Of a stretch of DNA of 64,000 nt, positions 1 to 8,541 are shown piece by piece. The DNA comes from Sinorhizobium chiapasense. GTDB lineage: Bacteria; Pseudomonadota; Alphaproteobacteria; Rhizobiales; Rhizobiaceae. The DNA is taken from contig NZ_CP133148.1 of the NCBI RefSeq assembly GCF_036488675.1, positions 1,550,001-1,614,000 of the forward strand, in the 5' to 3' direction. Numbering within the stretch: position 1 is the stretch's first letter; each line of letters starts with the position of its first letter. The notes beneath the pieces were generated by a model. The model worked only from the letters and a program-made list of their open reading frames with translations, was not told where the DNA came from and made no database searches. The position numbers were made by a program, and so were the translations under genes.

Positions 1-501
1 CCGTTGTTCATCACGAATCTTCGTTCCGCCTGGGGCGAGGAAAAGGCGGAAGACTACCTCAAGAAACTTTCGGCGCAGAAGATCGTGAATTTCGGTGCCG
101 GCAGCGCACGCACGCTCGTCGACCGGGTGATCGCCGGCGAATATGCGATGGCGCTCAATGTCTTCTGTCATCATCCGCTGATCAGTGCGGAGGACGGCGC
201 GCCCGTCGCGTCGCAGCTCATGAGCCCAGTCGCCTCGACGACGGCTACGCTGCTGATCCCGAAGAACATCCAGCATCCTTACGGCGCGGCGCTCTTTACC
301 GATTTCCTCCTGTCGGAAGACGGTCAGAAGATCCTGCTTGGCGCGGACTATTTCCCCGCCCATCCGAAGGTGCTGCCTTCGGAGATGCTTCAGAAGATCG
401 TGCCGCATGAAGTCGGCTACGAGGAAAACCTCGTTCGCCCGGAGGCGCTCGTCAACAACGGCAAAAAGTCGGACGAACTGTACCAGACGTATTTTAGATG
501 A
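1..501 (+). CDS. ABC transporter periplasmic solute-binding protein, C-terminal part (partial)
   Basis: The reading frame is open from the first base of the window, so the 5' end is missing. The visible C-terminal 166 residues resemble the second lobe of Fe(III)/FbpA-type extracellular binding proteins, including a segment 'AALFTDFLLSEDGQKIL' typical of the family. It lies directly upstream of a two-domain permease and an ATPase on the same strand, so it should capture the substrate of this importer in the periplasm. The substrate cannot be told; ferric iron is the usual one for this permease type, but related systems take phosphonates or thiamine. Confidence 0.8.
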   Translation, partial: PLFITNLRSAWGEEKAEDYLKKLSAQKIVNFGAGSARTLVDRVIAGEYAMALNVFCHHPLISAEDGAPVASQLMSPVASTTATLLIPKNIQHPYGAALFTDFLLSEDGQKILLGADYFPAHPKVLPSEMLQKIVPHEVGYEENLVRPEALVNNGKKSDELYQTYFR

Positions 502-566
502 TTGGAGCGAGGCCGCCGATCGGGCGGCCTCTCTGACCGGCAATAGACGAGAGAGTTCTAAGCGAT

Positions 567-2294
567 ATGAAAACGCTTCAATTATCCGCCGCAACGGTGC
601 CGACGGTCAGGAAGATCAATTTTTCGCCCGTCGTGCTCATTCTGGCCGCCATTCTGTTGGTGCTCATCATTCCGCCGGCCGCCTACCTGGTCGCCTCGAG
701 CCTCTACACGACCAATTTCGACGGTTCTTTCGATCAGTTCACCTTTCAGTTTTTTGCCGATCTCCTTCGCAATCCCTATTTCCTGCGAAGCCTCGTGCAC
801 ACCGCCGTCTATTCGCTCGGTTCCGGCTGCGTCGGGATCGTCCTCGGTACTGTGCTCGCCATCATCGTCGAACGGACCAATACGCCGGGCCGCAAATATG
901 CCTTCCTCGGTGCCGTCATCTCGCTTGCGATCCCGCACGTGCTCTACACCGTTGCCTGGCTCATGATTCTTGGCAAATCAGGCCCGTTCAACCAGATGCT
1001 GAAGGCGATGTTCGGGGCGTCGGCGCCGACATTCGACGTCTATTCGCTGCCAGGGATGATCCTGATTGAAGGCGTCGGATTCGTGCCGCTGACCTTCCTG
1101 ATGATGTCCGCGGTCCTGCGCTCGACGGATGCCGCCTTCGAGGAAGCATCGATGATGAGCGGGGCAGGGCCGATCGCGACCTTCTGGAAGATAACTCTGA
1201 GGATGGGCATGCCCGGCGTGCTGGCGTTGCTGCTGTTGAGCTTTATTCGTGCCTTCGAATCCTTCGAGGTTCCGGCAATCGTCGGTCTTGCAGGAAATAT
1301 CGAGGTCTTGAGCACGAGCATCTACCAGAGTTCGCGTGCGACAACGCCGCCGAATTTCGGTCAGGCCGGAGCCTATTCCGTCTGTCTGCTCGCGTTCCTT
1401 GCCTGCCTGCTCTATTTCTACGGGCGCCTTTCCCGGCACGCGCATCGGTATCAGACGATAACCGGCAAGGGATACCGTCCGCGCGTGATCGATCTCGGGC
1501 GTGGCCGCTATGTCAGCATGCTGGCCCTCGTCGCCATCCTGCTCTTGGTCATCGGCCTGCCGCTGGCGATCATCGTCTTCGTGTCCTTCCAACCCTTCTT
1601 CGGAAGTTTCAGCATCGCCAGCCTCTCGCGCTGGACGCTGAAGAACTACGCGACGGTGATCGGTCCAGGCTTTTTCCGCTCGACGCTCGTCAACACGCTG
1701 GTGCTAGGTACGATCACGGCGAGCCTTGTCGTGCCATTCACGGCCCTTTGCGCGTGGCTCGCCGTTCGCCGCAAACCTGCAGCATGGGTGCTTGACCAGC
1801 TCGCCACCGCGCCGCTGACATTTCCTTCGATCGTCATGGGCGTCGCTTTCCTGCAGGTCTTCGTCAATCTGCCGTTCCCGTTCTACGGGACGCTGAGCTC
1901 GGTGATCGTTGCTTCGGCCGTCGCCTATCTGCCCTACGGCATGCGCTATGCCTATGCCGGCGTGCTGCAGATCCATTCCGATCTCGAAGAGGCTTCGACA
2001 GCTTCCGGCGCGCCACAGATGCAGACCTTCATCAAGATCGTCCTGCCGCTGCTGTCGGCATCGATGATCAGTTGCTGGCTGTTCGTCTTCCTGCTTGCTG
2101 TGCGGGCCATGTCGCTGCCGCTTCTTCTCGTCGGACCCGGAAGCTCGCTCGTCGCCGTGAGCCTGTTCGATCTCTGGCAGAACGGGCAGGTCACCGAGCT
2201 CGCCGCCATGGGCACGGTCTGGGTTGCCCTCATGACATGCGTTAGCGGATGCTTCTATCTGGTGGCGCGCCGTTACCGGATTCTCACTGCATAG
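567..2294 (+). CDS. ABC transporter permease, FbpB/SfuB-like, two fused permease domains
   Basis: A 575-residue integral membrane protein with about twelve hydrophobic segments arranged as two BPD_transp_1 units. The first EAA-type loop is near 'EEASMMSGAGPIATFWKITL' and the second near 'EEASTASGAPQMQTFIKIVL'. Fused permeases of this length are characteristic of Fe(III) importers. It begins 65 bp after the binding-protein gene and is followed 24 bp later by the ATPase, giving a three-gene operon. It should form the whole transmembrane channel in the inner membrane. Family assignment is firm; the iron substrate is inferred. Confidence 0.85.
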   Translation: MKTLQLSAATVPTVRKINFSPVVLILAAILLVLIIPPAAYLVASSLYTTNFDGSFDQFTFQFFADLLRNPYFLRSLVHTAVYSLGSGCVGIVLGTVLAIIVERTNTPGRKYAFLGAVISLAIPHVLYTVAWLMILGKSGPFNQMLKAMFGASAPTFDVYSLPGMILIEGVGFVPLTFLMMSAVLRSTDAAFEEASMMSGAGPIATFWKITLRMGMPGVLALLLLSFIRAFESFEVPAIVGLAGNIEVLSTSIYQSSRATTPPNFGQAGAYSVCLLAFLACLLYFYGRLSRHAHRYQTITGKGYRPRVIDLGRGRYVSMLALVAILLLVIGLPLAIIVFVSFQPFFGSFSIASLSRWTLKNYATVIGPGFFRSTLVNTLVLGTITASLVVPFTALCAWLAVRRKPAAWVLDQLATAPLTFPSIVMGVAFLQVFVNLPFPFYGTLSSVIVASAVAYLPYGMRYAYAGVLQIHSDLEEASTASGAPQMQTFIKIVLPLLSASMISCWLFVFLLAVRAMSLPLLLVGPGSSLVAVSLFDLWQNGQVTELAAMGTVWVALMTCVSGCFYLVARRYRILTA

Positions 2295-2318
2295 TCGCGT
2301 TCCAGGGAGGTGGATTTT

Positions 2319-3434
2319 ATGCTGAGGGTTGCCAATCTCGTAAAACAATACATCAACGAAGCAGGGGAACAAAAAGGCGGGGTGTCCGGCGTCAGCTTCG
2401 ACGTCAAGGAGGGCGAACTCTTCACGCTTCTCGGCCCCTCCGGTTGCGGCAAGACGACCACGTTGCGGTCGATCGCGGGTCTCGAACATCCCGATGGCGG
2501 GGTGATCCAGCTTGACGGCCGCGACCTCTTTGACAGCCGTTCCGATATACAGTTGCCGATGTACGAGCGCGACATCGGCATGGTCTTCCAGTCCTATGCG
2601 ATCTGGCCGCATATGAACGTCTTCGAAAATGCAGCCTATCCCTTGCGCACCCGCCGCAACGGTCATCTTTCGCGCGAGGAGATCGAATCCCGCGTGATGC
2701 GCTCGCTCGAAATGGTCGGGCTTTCCGAATACCGCAACCGTTCTGCTACGAAGCTTTCAGGCGGGCAGCAGCAGCGCCTTGCGCTCGCCCGCGCCCTGGT
2801 GCGCGAGCCGAAGCTGCTGCTGCTCGACGAGCCGCTCAGCAATCTCGATGCGCTTCTTCGCGAGCAGATGCGCTCTGAAATCAAGCGCCTGCAGACCGAA
2901 TGGGGGGTCACGACGATCTACGTGACCCATGACCAGAGCGAGGCGATGGCGCTTTCCGACCGGGTGGCCGTGCTGAACAACGGCGTGATCGCGCAGATGG
3001 GAACGCCCATCGATATCTACGACAGGCCGAGATGCGAGTTTGTCGCCAACTTCATCGGTCGGACAAATCTTCTGCGCGGCAAGCTCGCAAGTCAGGTGAG
3101 GGCAGGCGACATCGCCGCCGTTCACACGTCGATCGGCGCGATCAGATGCATGTTTTCCTCGAGCATGACGGCCGGCCACCAGATTTCCTTCGTCATCCGG
3201 CCGGAGAACATTGAGCTCCAGCCGCTCAACGGCATCGCGAGTGATGCGGCGCCGAACAGTGTCAACGGCCGCATTCAGGGCAAGGTCTTCCTGGGAGAGG
3301 TCGCCGAATATACGATCGGTGTCGACGGCGATCAGAACCTGATTGCTCGCACGCATCCCTCGATCGGCCTCAATCGCGGCGACCACGTTCGCGCGTCCTT
3401 CCCCGAGAATAAGGTGATCGCGATCTGCGACTGA
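2319..3434 (+). CDS. ABC transporter ATP-binding protein, FbpC/PotA-like
   Basis: The roughly 371-residue ATPase has Walker A GPSGCGKTT, the signature LSGGQQQR and Walker B LLLLDEP, followed by the switch His in 'YVTHDQSEAMAL'. A C-terminal TOBE-type regulatory region follows from about residue 245. It energises the importer encoded just upstream. I chose ATG 2319 because a purine-rich AGGGAGG lies 8 bp before it; an in-frame GTG at 2310 overlaps that site. The operon ends here, at a palindromic intergenic repeat. Confidence 0.88.
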   Translation: MLRVANLVKQYINEAGEQKGGVSGVSFDVKEGELFTLLGPSGCGKTTTLRSIAGLEHPDGGVIQLDGRDLFDSRSDIQLPMYERDIGMVFQSYAIWPHMNVFENAAYPLRTRRNGHLSREEIESRVMRSLEMVGLSEYRNRSATKLSGGQQQRLALARALVREPKLLLLDEPLSNLDALLREQMRSEIKRLQTEWGVTTIYVTHDQSEAMALSDRVAVLNNGVIAQMGTPIDIYDRPRCEFVANFIGRTNLLRGKLASQVRAGDIAAVHTSIGAIRCMFSSSMTAGHQISFVIRPENIELQPLNGIASDAAPNSVNGRIQGKVFLGEVAEYTIGVDGDQNLIARTHPSIGLNRGDHVRASFPENKVIAICD

Positions 3435-3458
3435 GTTAATGTCTTTCGGCGCTCGCTA

Positions 3459-3563
3459 ATGCATGTCGCCCAAAAGTGTGCAGCGGTTTTGGGACAACGA
3501 CATGCATGAAAACAAGGAGCTAATGCGCGTCCCATGAGGCCGCTTGAACGCGACGCGCTTTAG
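3459..3563. repeat. Dispersed palindromic intergenic repeat (rhizobial RIME-like)
   Basis: Contains the inverted repeat GCATGTCG...CGACATGC (centred near 3488) followed by a second dyad around GCGCGTC...GACGCGC. I recognise this arrangement as a family scattered between genes in Sinorhizobium chromosomes. Here it sits between convergent genes, where its hairpins could act as a terminator or processing signal on both strands. Confidence 0.6.
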
Positions 3564-3766
3564 ATCGTGCGGATCATCTGCCAAATCTGATCGGGGTCCC
3601 TGACGCCGGTCTGGTAAAGCTTGATGATTCTTTGGGCGACTTCTTCAGCCTCGTCACTGCCCGCCGTCAGGTTGCGTTCTTCGAGCGCCTTGTGCAGAAC
3701 GCCATCCAGGACTGCGACTTCTCCGGGAAGTATGGGATAATCTCGGAAGTTATTGAAAGGGTTCAT
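3560..3766 (-). CDS. Small conserved rhizobial protein of unknown function (68 aa)
   Basis: Start chosen at ATG 3766, preceded by a strong AGAGGAGA site 8 bp away; a longer in-frame extension lacks such a site. The product begins MNPFNNFRDYPILPGEV and ends with a mainly helical segment containing 'EEVAQRIIKLYQTGVRDPDQIW'. No signal peptide, membrane segment or catalytic motif is visible. It resembles a small hypothetical protein seen in other rhizobia, but I cannot give it a function. It converges with the ABC ATPase gene. Confidence 0.6.
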   Translation of the reverse strand: MNPFNNFRDYPILPGEVAVLDGVLHKALEERNLTAGSDEAEEVAQRIIKLYQTGVRDPDQIWQMIRTI

Positions 3767-4083
3767 GGCCGATCTCCTCTCGGGGCAAATCTGCCGGTGG
3801 AAACAGTCTACGCGCTTTTTGAGAGGGTGCGAACGGGAAACAGTCGCGGACATGAGAGCACTTCGGGCTTATCGGCGTTGCCGCAATGGCGTTTGGCGCG
3901 ACCACAGCGCCGATAGGACGCGCGGCCCTGTAGGTGTGCTTTCAATGCGCAAACGTCCACACTGCGAAGCGAAAGCCCTCTCGCGTCGCGAACGCTATCA
4001 CTCCCATGCCTCCGCACCCTGCTCCGGGACAGCGCGGAGGGGTTTGGCGGGCGCTGTCCCAAATTCGCCTCTTGCAACGACCC

Positions 4084-4665
4084 TTATTTGCTCGACGCTG
4101 GATGAGGCAGCATCTTCGGCATCTCTTCCAAGAAGGTATAGGGTCCTTCGGGGCACTTGACGTCCGGGTTCACCGGGTGGAACAGGCCGAGCGGGTTCGG
4201 TTTGAAGATCCACGCATGCAGGTCGTAATGGTGGAGCTGCGCCGGCAGAAGCGGTTCATGCCCCTCCATGGGGCCGTCGAAGGGATGCCCGAAGAGTTCG
4301 GGATTCGGTTTGACGCCAGTGGCGAGCGGGATCAGCCACTCGACGGCAACGAGTTCCAGCTTGTCGCCAGTTGGCTCATACACCAGCAAGGTTGGCTTCA
4401 TTGGATCGGGCACCGGACCGATCAGCGCGGGGTTCAGAAAGTGCACCCCCATCGTGCCCGACGCGTAGGTGACACATCCCAATGTCGAGAAATAGCCGTC
4501 GTGCACAGCGGCGACGGGGTCCTTGTATTTCTCAAGTGCCGACTTCAGCTTCTCCAACTCGGGTGGAAGTGGGTCGTTTGCAATGACCAATGGTGCAGAC
4601 ATGAAAGAAGCACCCGCTGCAAGACAAACTGTCCGCAGCAAACGCAGTACCGAAGACATACGCAT
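4084..4665 (-). CDS. Secreted hypothetical protein
   Basis: Start at ATG 4665 is supported by GGAGGAC seven bases upstream. The first ~30 residues form a signal peptide (basic start, hydrophobic 'VCLAAGASFMSAPLVIA'), so the mature ~163-residue protein is exported. The body contains 'HDGYFSTLGCVTYASGTMGVHFLNP' and is rich in Pro, His and aromatic residues, with two Cys that could pair in the periplasm. I do not recognise an enzyme motif. It is divergent from the small secreted protein at 5362, with a long intergenic region between them. Confidence 0.65.
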   Translation of the reverse strand: MRMSSVLRLLRTVCLAAGASFMSAPLVIANDPLPPELEKLKSALEKYKDPVAAVHDGYFSTLGCVTYASGTMGVHFLNPALIGPVPDPMKPTLLVYEPTGDKLELVAVEWLIPLATGVKPNPELFGHPFDGPMEGHEPLLPAQLHHYDLHAWIFKPNPLGLFHPVNPDVKCPEGPYTFLEEMPKMLPHPASSK

Positions 4666-5361
4666 GGCTTGTCCTCCCTCGCTCAACTCGCCTCCCGCGA
4701 GGAGCATGGCCGGCATGATACAGCGGGCGAGATCGCCGTGCTATTCGCGAAAGGGGATTAGGGACGCGCGCAATTAGGGAGAACCGGGAACCGGCGCAGC
4801 TGGGTGATCCGGCGCCGCACGTCGACGGAAAACATACGGCAATACGCCTAAGACCTTTGCCGACATTGCGCCGGACTAAGGTCCCATAGATCGACGATCA
4901 CGACACCCTAGGTTTTCGTGGGTTGTCGGCAATGCGCACGTACAAGAACCTAATTATTTCAGAAGCGATTTAGGGCGGGGCCTGTCCGTAGAAGCATAGG
5001 CCCCCGCCTGTGTTCACTGCCGGCAAAATATGCGACCCGCAACAAAAAAGCCGGGCGGACCCGACCTTTCGTCGTCACCCCATGCCGCTGCCAGTACATC
5101 CGTGGTCAACGGCACGGGGGACGCTCTGAGAATGAATGTAGGCGCCGATCATGACAGTGGCAAGTCGGGGTTTCGACACCTTGACAGCTGCGCGCCATCC
5201 GCGACTTCCAAGGGGCGACCGGTTTTGCGGATCCAACGTCACTGGATGTCTGACACTGCGCGGCCGGTTGCCAATTGTCCTGCGACGGTAGGGCGCGCAA
5301 CCATTCATCGGAGGTTCAGGCTCGGTGGCTCAAGCTGGTAGCCAGAGAGGAGGAGTTTACT
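4666..5361. other. Long intergenic region without a supported gene
   Basis: About 700 bp between two divergent secreted-protein genes. No reading frame here has a convincing start and composition. It does hold copy A of a motif (4852-4893) that recurs upstream of two genes inside the island: GACCTTTG, 17-18 bp, then GGACT..GGTCC. The rest shows nothing I can name. Confidence 0.5.
4852..4893 (+). repeat. Recurrent intergenic motif, copy A
   Basis: Reads GACCTTTGCC, then CCGGACTAAGGTCCCATAGA. The same two blocks with near-identical spacing occur at 15980 and 16994. It lies 187 bp upstream of the minus-strand secreted protein and about 470 bp upstream of the plus-strand one. The half-palindrome GGAC..GTCC suggests a protein-binding site; no known regulator is identified. 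Confidence 0.4.
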
Positions 5362-5658
5362 ATGAAGAAGCTCTCATCCGCCCTCACAGCCGCAGTCCTG
5401 GCTGCGTCTTTCGTGTTACCGCTAAACGCCGCGCCGATCTTCGTGCCGACACCCGAAGTACAGGCCGGCGCTGTCGAACAGGTCAGTCACTGGCGCCATC
5501 GTCACTGGCGCGCGGATCGCCACTGGAACCGGCGGTACGCTTGGCGTTCCTGCCGTTACTACGGCAGGTGCTACCCTCGCCAATACGGGTATTATGGCTA
5601 TCGCGACTATTACCGCTACCACCGGCGGCCCGGAGTCAGCCTCTATTTTAATTTCTAA
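5362..5658 (+). CDS. Small secreted His/Tyr/Arg-rich protein
   Basis: ATG 5362 follows GAGAGGAGGAG at good spacing. The 98-residue product starts MKKLSSALTAAVLAASFVLPLNA, a clear signal peptide, then carries a basic aromatic tail with repeated HWR/HWN and YGY/YRYH elements and four residues that pair as C..YYGRC. The composition resembles the N-terminal half of BA14K-type proteins such as the one at 16221, but the BA14K C-terminal signature is missing. Probably periplasmic or surface attached; function unknown. Confidence 0.65.
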   Translation: MKKLSSALTAAVLAASFVLPLNAAPIFVPTPEVQAGAVEQVSHWRHRHWRADRHWNRRYAWRSCRYYGRCYPRQYGYYGYRDYYRYHRRPGVSLYFNF

Positions 5659-5897
5659 CCGGCAGCCCCCCGCAGGGTAGGGAAGTCGCAATAGTCGCAG
5701 CTCAAGCGGCGATCCAGAACGCTTCGCCGCTCAATATGGCCGTTGCGCTTGCAATACTGCTTCCGAGGCCGTCATCCGGGGGCTTTCATGGACTGCGGGA
5801 GGCGTGATTTCATCATCGGCCCGCATGCCCGGAAGTCGCCGAGGCGGGGGATCTGGACTTGGCAAGAAAGCACCGGAATGCAAGCTCCGTGTTCCGA

Positions 5898-7433
5898 TCA
5901 ACCGATCCACCGGCGGAGCAGAATGCTGGCATTTACGCCACCAAAACCAAATCCGTTTGAGATGGCATATTCACACGACATTTCCCGTGCTCGCGCAGCG
6001 ACAAAGTCTATTCCATCTGCAGCGGGATCGGGTGTTTCAAGGTTCAGGGTCGGAGGAGCGATCTGATCGCGTAAAGCAAGTAAGGTGAAGATCGCTTCCA
6101 GACCTCCCGCTGCCCCAAGCAAATGTCCGGTCGCGGATTTCGTCGCGCTGACGGCGATTCCGCCGTCGCCGCCAAAGACCGATTTGATTGCCACTATTTC
6201 ACCCCTGTCACCGACCGGCGTCGAGGTCGCATGAGCATTGAGGTGGCCAATGTCGCTTGGCTGGATACCCGCCTGCGCGATGGCGAGTTCCATGGCGCGC
6301 CGAGCTCCGGCGCCATCCTCCGGACCGGACGTGATGTGGTGGGCATCGGCCGTCGTGCCATAGCCGACCAGTTCTGCGATGGGTACGGCCCCTCTCGCAA
6401 GGGCGTGGTCGAGCGCCTCTATCACAATGACACCGGCGCCTTCACCCATGACGAAGCCGTCACGGTCGGCATCGAAGGGCCGGGAGGCACGGTGGGGCCT
6501 CTCGTTGAAGCCCGTCGACAAGGAGCGTGCCGCCGCGAAGCCGCCCAGGCTGACGGTGTTGATGCAAGCTTCCGCCCCGCCACAGACGGCAATGTCCGCC
6601 TCGCCTGCCCGGATAAGTCGCGCGGCGTCGCCAATCGCCTGGACGCCCGCGGCACAGGCCGTCACCGGTGCGCCTATTGGTCCTTTGAAGCCGTAGCGGA
6701 TCGAGACCTGACCAGCGGCGAGATTCACGAGAAACGAGGGGATCGTGAAGGGCGACAGCCGCCGCACGCCGCGCTGGTCCGCCGTGCGCACTGCCTCTGA
6801 AATAGCCGGAAATCCGCCGATACCGGACGCAATCACCGTGGCCGTTCGGTGCTTTTCGCGCGCCGTTGCGGATTTCCAGCCAGACTGCTCGATCGCCTCC
6901 TCCGCCGCTGCCAGAGCGAAGAGGATAAAACGGTCCATCTTGCGTTGATCCTTCGGAGGAACGATCCGATCTGGGTCAAAGCCGGCTGTGGGATCATCCG
7001 TTCGGGAAGGCACGACTCCGCCGACCTTGCAGCCGAGATCAGCAACAATTTCCTCCGGCGCGTTCGACATCGACTCCATGCCGCCGGCGACGACGATACC
7101 TGCTGATCCGGCGCGAATGAGATCATGCGCGAGCATGGTCGCCTTGATGCCCGAGCCGCAGACTTTATTGATCGTGGTGGCGCCGACTGCGTCGGGCAGT
7201 CCGGCACCGCGCGCGGCCTGGCGGGCTGGGGCCTGCCCCTGGCCCGCGGGAAGCACGCAGCCCATGAGCACCTCGTCTGCCCGTTCGGGGGCGAGACGCG
7301 CGCGTTCGAGGGCGGCGCGGATGACATGGGCGCCGAGCGCACTCGCCTCTATCGGCGCAAGATCTCCCATGAAGCGACCAAGCGGCGACCGAACGGCGGA
7401 TACGATGACGATGGGATCGGATAGGTTGGACAT
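5898..7433 (-). CDS. Chimeric thiolase (N-terminal part)/beta-ketoacyl-ACP synthase II (FabF-like) protein
   Basis: The 511-residue frame has two origins. Residues 1-127 are the start of an acetyl-CoA acetyltransferase, with the nucleophile block NKVCGSGIKA (Cys92) and GGMESMSNAP. From about residue 129 the sequence is a FabF-type ketosynthase, including 'PKDQRKMDRFILFA', Cys260 in TACAAGVQA, His401 in NAHATSTPVGD and His437 in TGHLLGAAG. FabF normally starts some 35-45 residues before this point, and the thiolase lacks its C-terminal catalytic His/Cys. The ketosynthase Cys-His-His triad is complete. It follows a TetR gene by 48 bp, so the two are probably co-transcribed. A deletion fusing two neighbouring genes is the simplest origin; activity is uncertain. 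Confidence 0.75.
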   Translation of the reverse strand: MSNLSDPIVIVSAVRSPLGRFMGDLAPIEASALGAHVIRAALERARLAPERADEVLMGCVLPAGQGQAPARQAARGAGLPDAVGATTINKVCGSGIKATMLAHDLIRAGSAGIVVAGGMESMSNAPEEIVADLGCKVGGVVPSRTDDPTAGFDPDRIVPPKDQRKMDRFILFALAAAEEAIEQSGWKSATAREKHRTATVIASGIGGFPAISEAVRTADQRGVRRLSPFTIPSFLVNLAAGQVSIRYGFKGPIGAPVTACAAGVQAIGDAARLIRAGEADIAVCGGAEACINTVSLGGFAAARSLSTGFNERPHRASRPFDADRDGFVMGEGAGVIVIEALDHALARGAVPIAELVGYGTTADAHHITSGPEDGAGARRAMELAIAQAGIQPSDIGHLNAHATSTPVGDRGEIVAIKSVFGGDGGIAVSATKSATGHLLGAAGGLEAIFTLLALRDQIAPPTLNLETPDPAADGIDFVAARAREMSCEYAISNGFGFGGVNASILLRRWIG

Positions 7434-7481
7434 GCATGGCCCCTTCCGGCTGGAGCGATGAAGGTCTTGTCGGACTGCCCG

Positions 7482-8087
7482 TCATTGGACCGAGCCATGC
7501 GGAGCACCGTCGTCGGCCCTTTCCAGAAGCATGCCATCTGCGGCGGCCTGCAGGATCCGTTTTGACAACCGCTCGTCGTCCACGGCCCGCGAGAGGACCA
7601 GCGCACCCACCATGGTCGAGAGCGCGACGATCGACCGGTCTCGAACATTTTCGCCTGGAGTAGGCGAAAGCAGACCGTCGAGAATGTCGAGATGGTTCTT
7701 GATTCCAGTCTCAAAAGCCTGACGTAGGGCGGGGCTGCGGCGGGCAGCATCGGGACCAAGCGCGGCCAAGGCGCACCCTTCCGCTTTCGCGTGGCAATGC
7801 CGCTCGGAGAGATAAAAGCGAACGAGAGCGCGAAGCGGTTTTCGGGCTGCCTTGGCGACGACCGCGGCCCAAGTCGCTGCGCCGTTCTCAAGGGCCTTGG
7901 CAGACGCCTGAACGACGAGATCGTCCTTGGATTGGAACTGCTTATAGAAGCCGCCTTGTGTAAGGCCGGCGCCTTTCATCAGGTCATTCAGGCCAATGCC
8001 GTCAAAACCGCGCTCCCGAAAGAGGCGACTTGCAACGTCAATGACCGTTCGGCGGTTCTCGTCCGCCTGAGCGCGGCTGACTCTCAC
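7482..8087 (-). CDS. TetR/AcrR-family transcriptional regulator
   Basis: An N-terminal helix-turn-helix is visible in 'GFDGIGLNDLMKGAGLTQGGFYKQF', followed by an all-helical ligand domain with 'CHAKAEGCALAALGPDAAR', a pattern typical of the LmrA/YxaF-like group. I chose GTG 8087, which has CAGGAG seven bases upstream, over a TTG at 8126 that falls inside a palindrome. It likely represses itself and the downstream thiolase/ketosynthase gene by binding the perfect palindrome at 8124-8156. The inducer is unknown. Confidence 0.82.
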   Translation of the reverse strand: MRVSRAQADENRRTVIDVASRLFRERGFDGIGLNDLMKGAGLTQGGFYKQFQSKDDLVVQASAKALENGAATWAAVVAKAARKPLRALVRFYLSERHCHAKAEGCALAALGPDAARRSPALRQAFETGIKNHLDILDGLLSPTPGENVRDRSIVALSTMVGALVLSRAVDDERLSKRILQAAADGMLLERADDGAPHGSVQ

Positions 8088-8123
8088 GGCTAACTCCTGC
8101 AAAATGTGCTCAACGATATATGG

Positions 8124-8156
8124 CAATCACCATCTATCAGTCATAGATGGTGATTG
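8124..8156. promoter_or_regulatory. Perfect palindromic operator upstream of the TetR gene
   Basis: CAATCACCATCTAT (8124-8137), spacer CAGTC, then ATAGATGGTGATTG (8143-8156): a 14-bp inverted repeat with no mismatch, 37 bp before the chosen TetR start. Size and position fit a TetR autoregulatory operator. Binding is inferred. Confidence 0.7.
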
Positions 8157-8313
8157 CAATCTTATAGAGCGCTGCCGGGGCGGCGGACCGGTCGGGCTAC
8201 TTGCTTTTTGAGGGATTAGGTGACTGACGGTGGGAGGCGGTGTGAAATACAGAATCCGGAAAAGTCCTCGTGTTCAAGGCTAATCGGATGTCGATGGGGC
8301 TTGGGAAGGTCTG

Positions 8314-8328
8314 ATGGCGGAGGAGGTG
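8314..8328. repeat. Attachment-site repeat, left end of the island
   Basis: ATGGCGGAGGAGGTG matches exactly the tRNA-Ser 3'-terminal sequence (including CCA) at 25267-25281. It lies about 215 bp before the integrase gene. The match ends abruptly on both sides, as expected for a short core repeat left by site-specific integration into a tRNA 3' end. Confidence 0.75.
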
Positions 8329-8541
8329 TCCGTTTCAGACTACTGGCGATCGTCGTCTTCTGATGTTCGGTGAGGTCGATTGCGGTAAATAGGTTAAATA
8401 ATTTCAGCACGTTAGCACTGAAGCATATAGCCTGTTTCGTTGACGTAGGTTCACCTTTGTTTGCAGCAGTCTTGAGATTGTGCTAGGGAAATCGCTAGGG
8501 ACAATTTGTCTGTCAGCCTATGCGGAGCCAATCTTCGATTC

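Noticed and set aside
8216..8410. Minus-strand 64-codon frame beside the integrase
   Set aside because: It spans the attachment repeat, has no ribosome site and encodes a low-complexity Pro-rich sequence.
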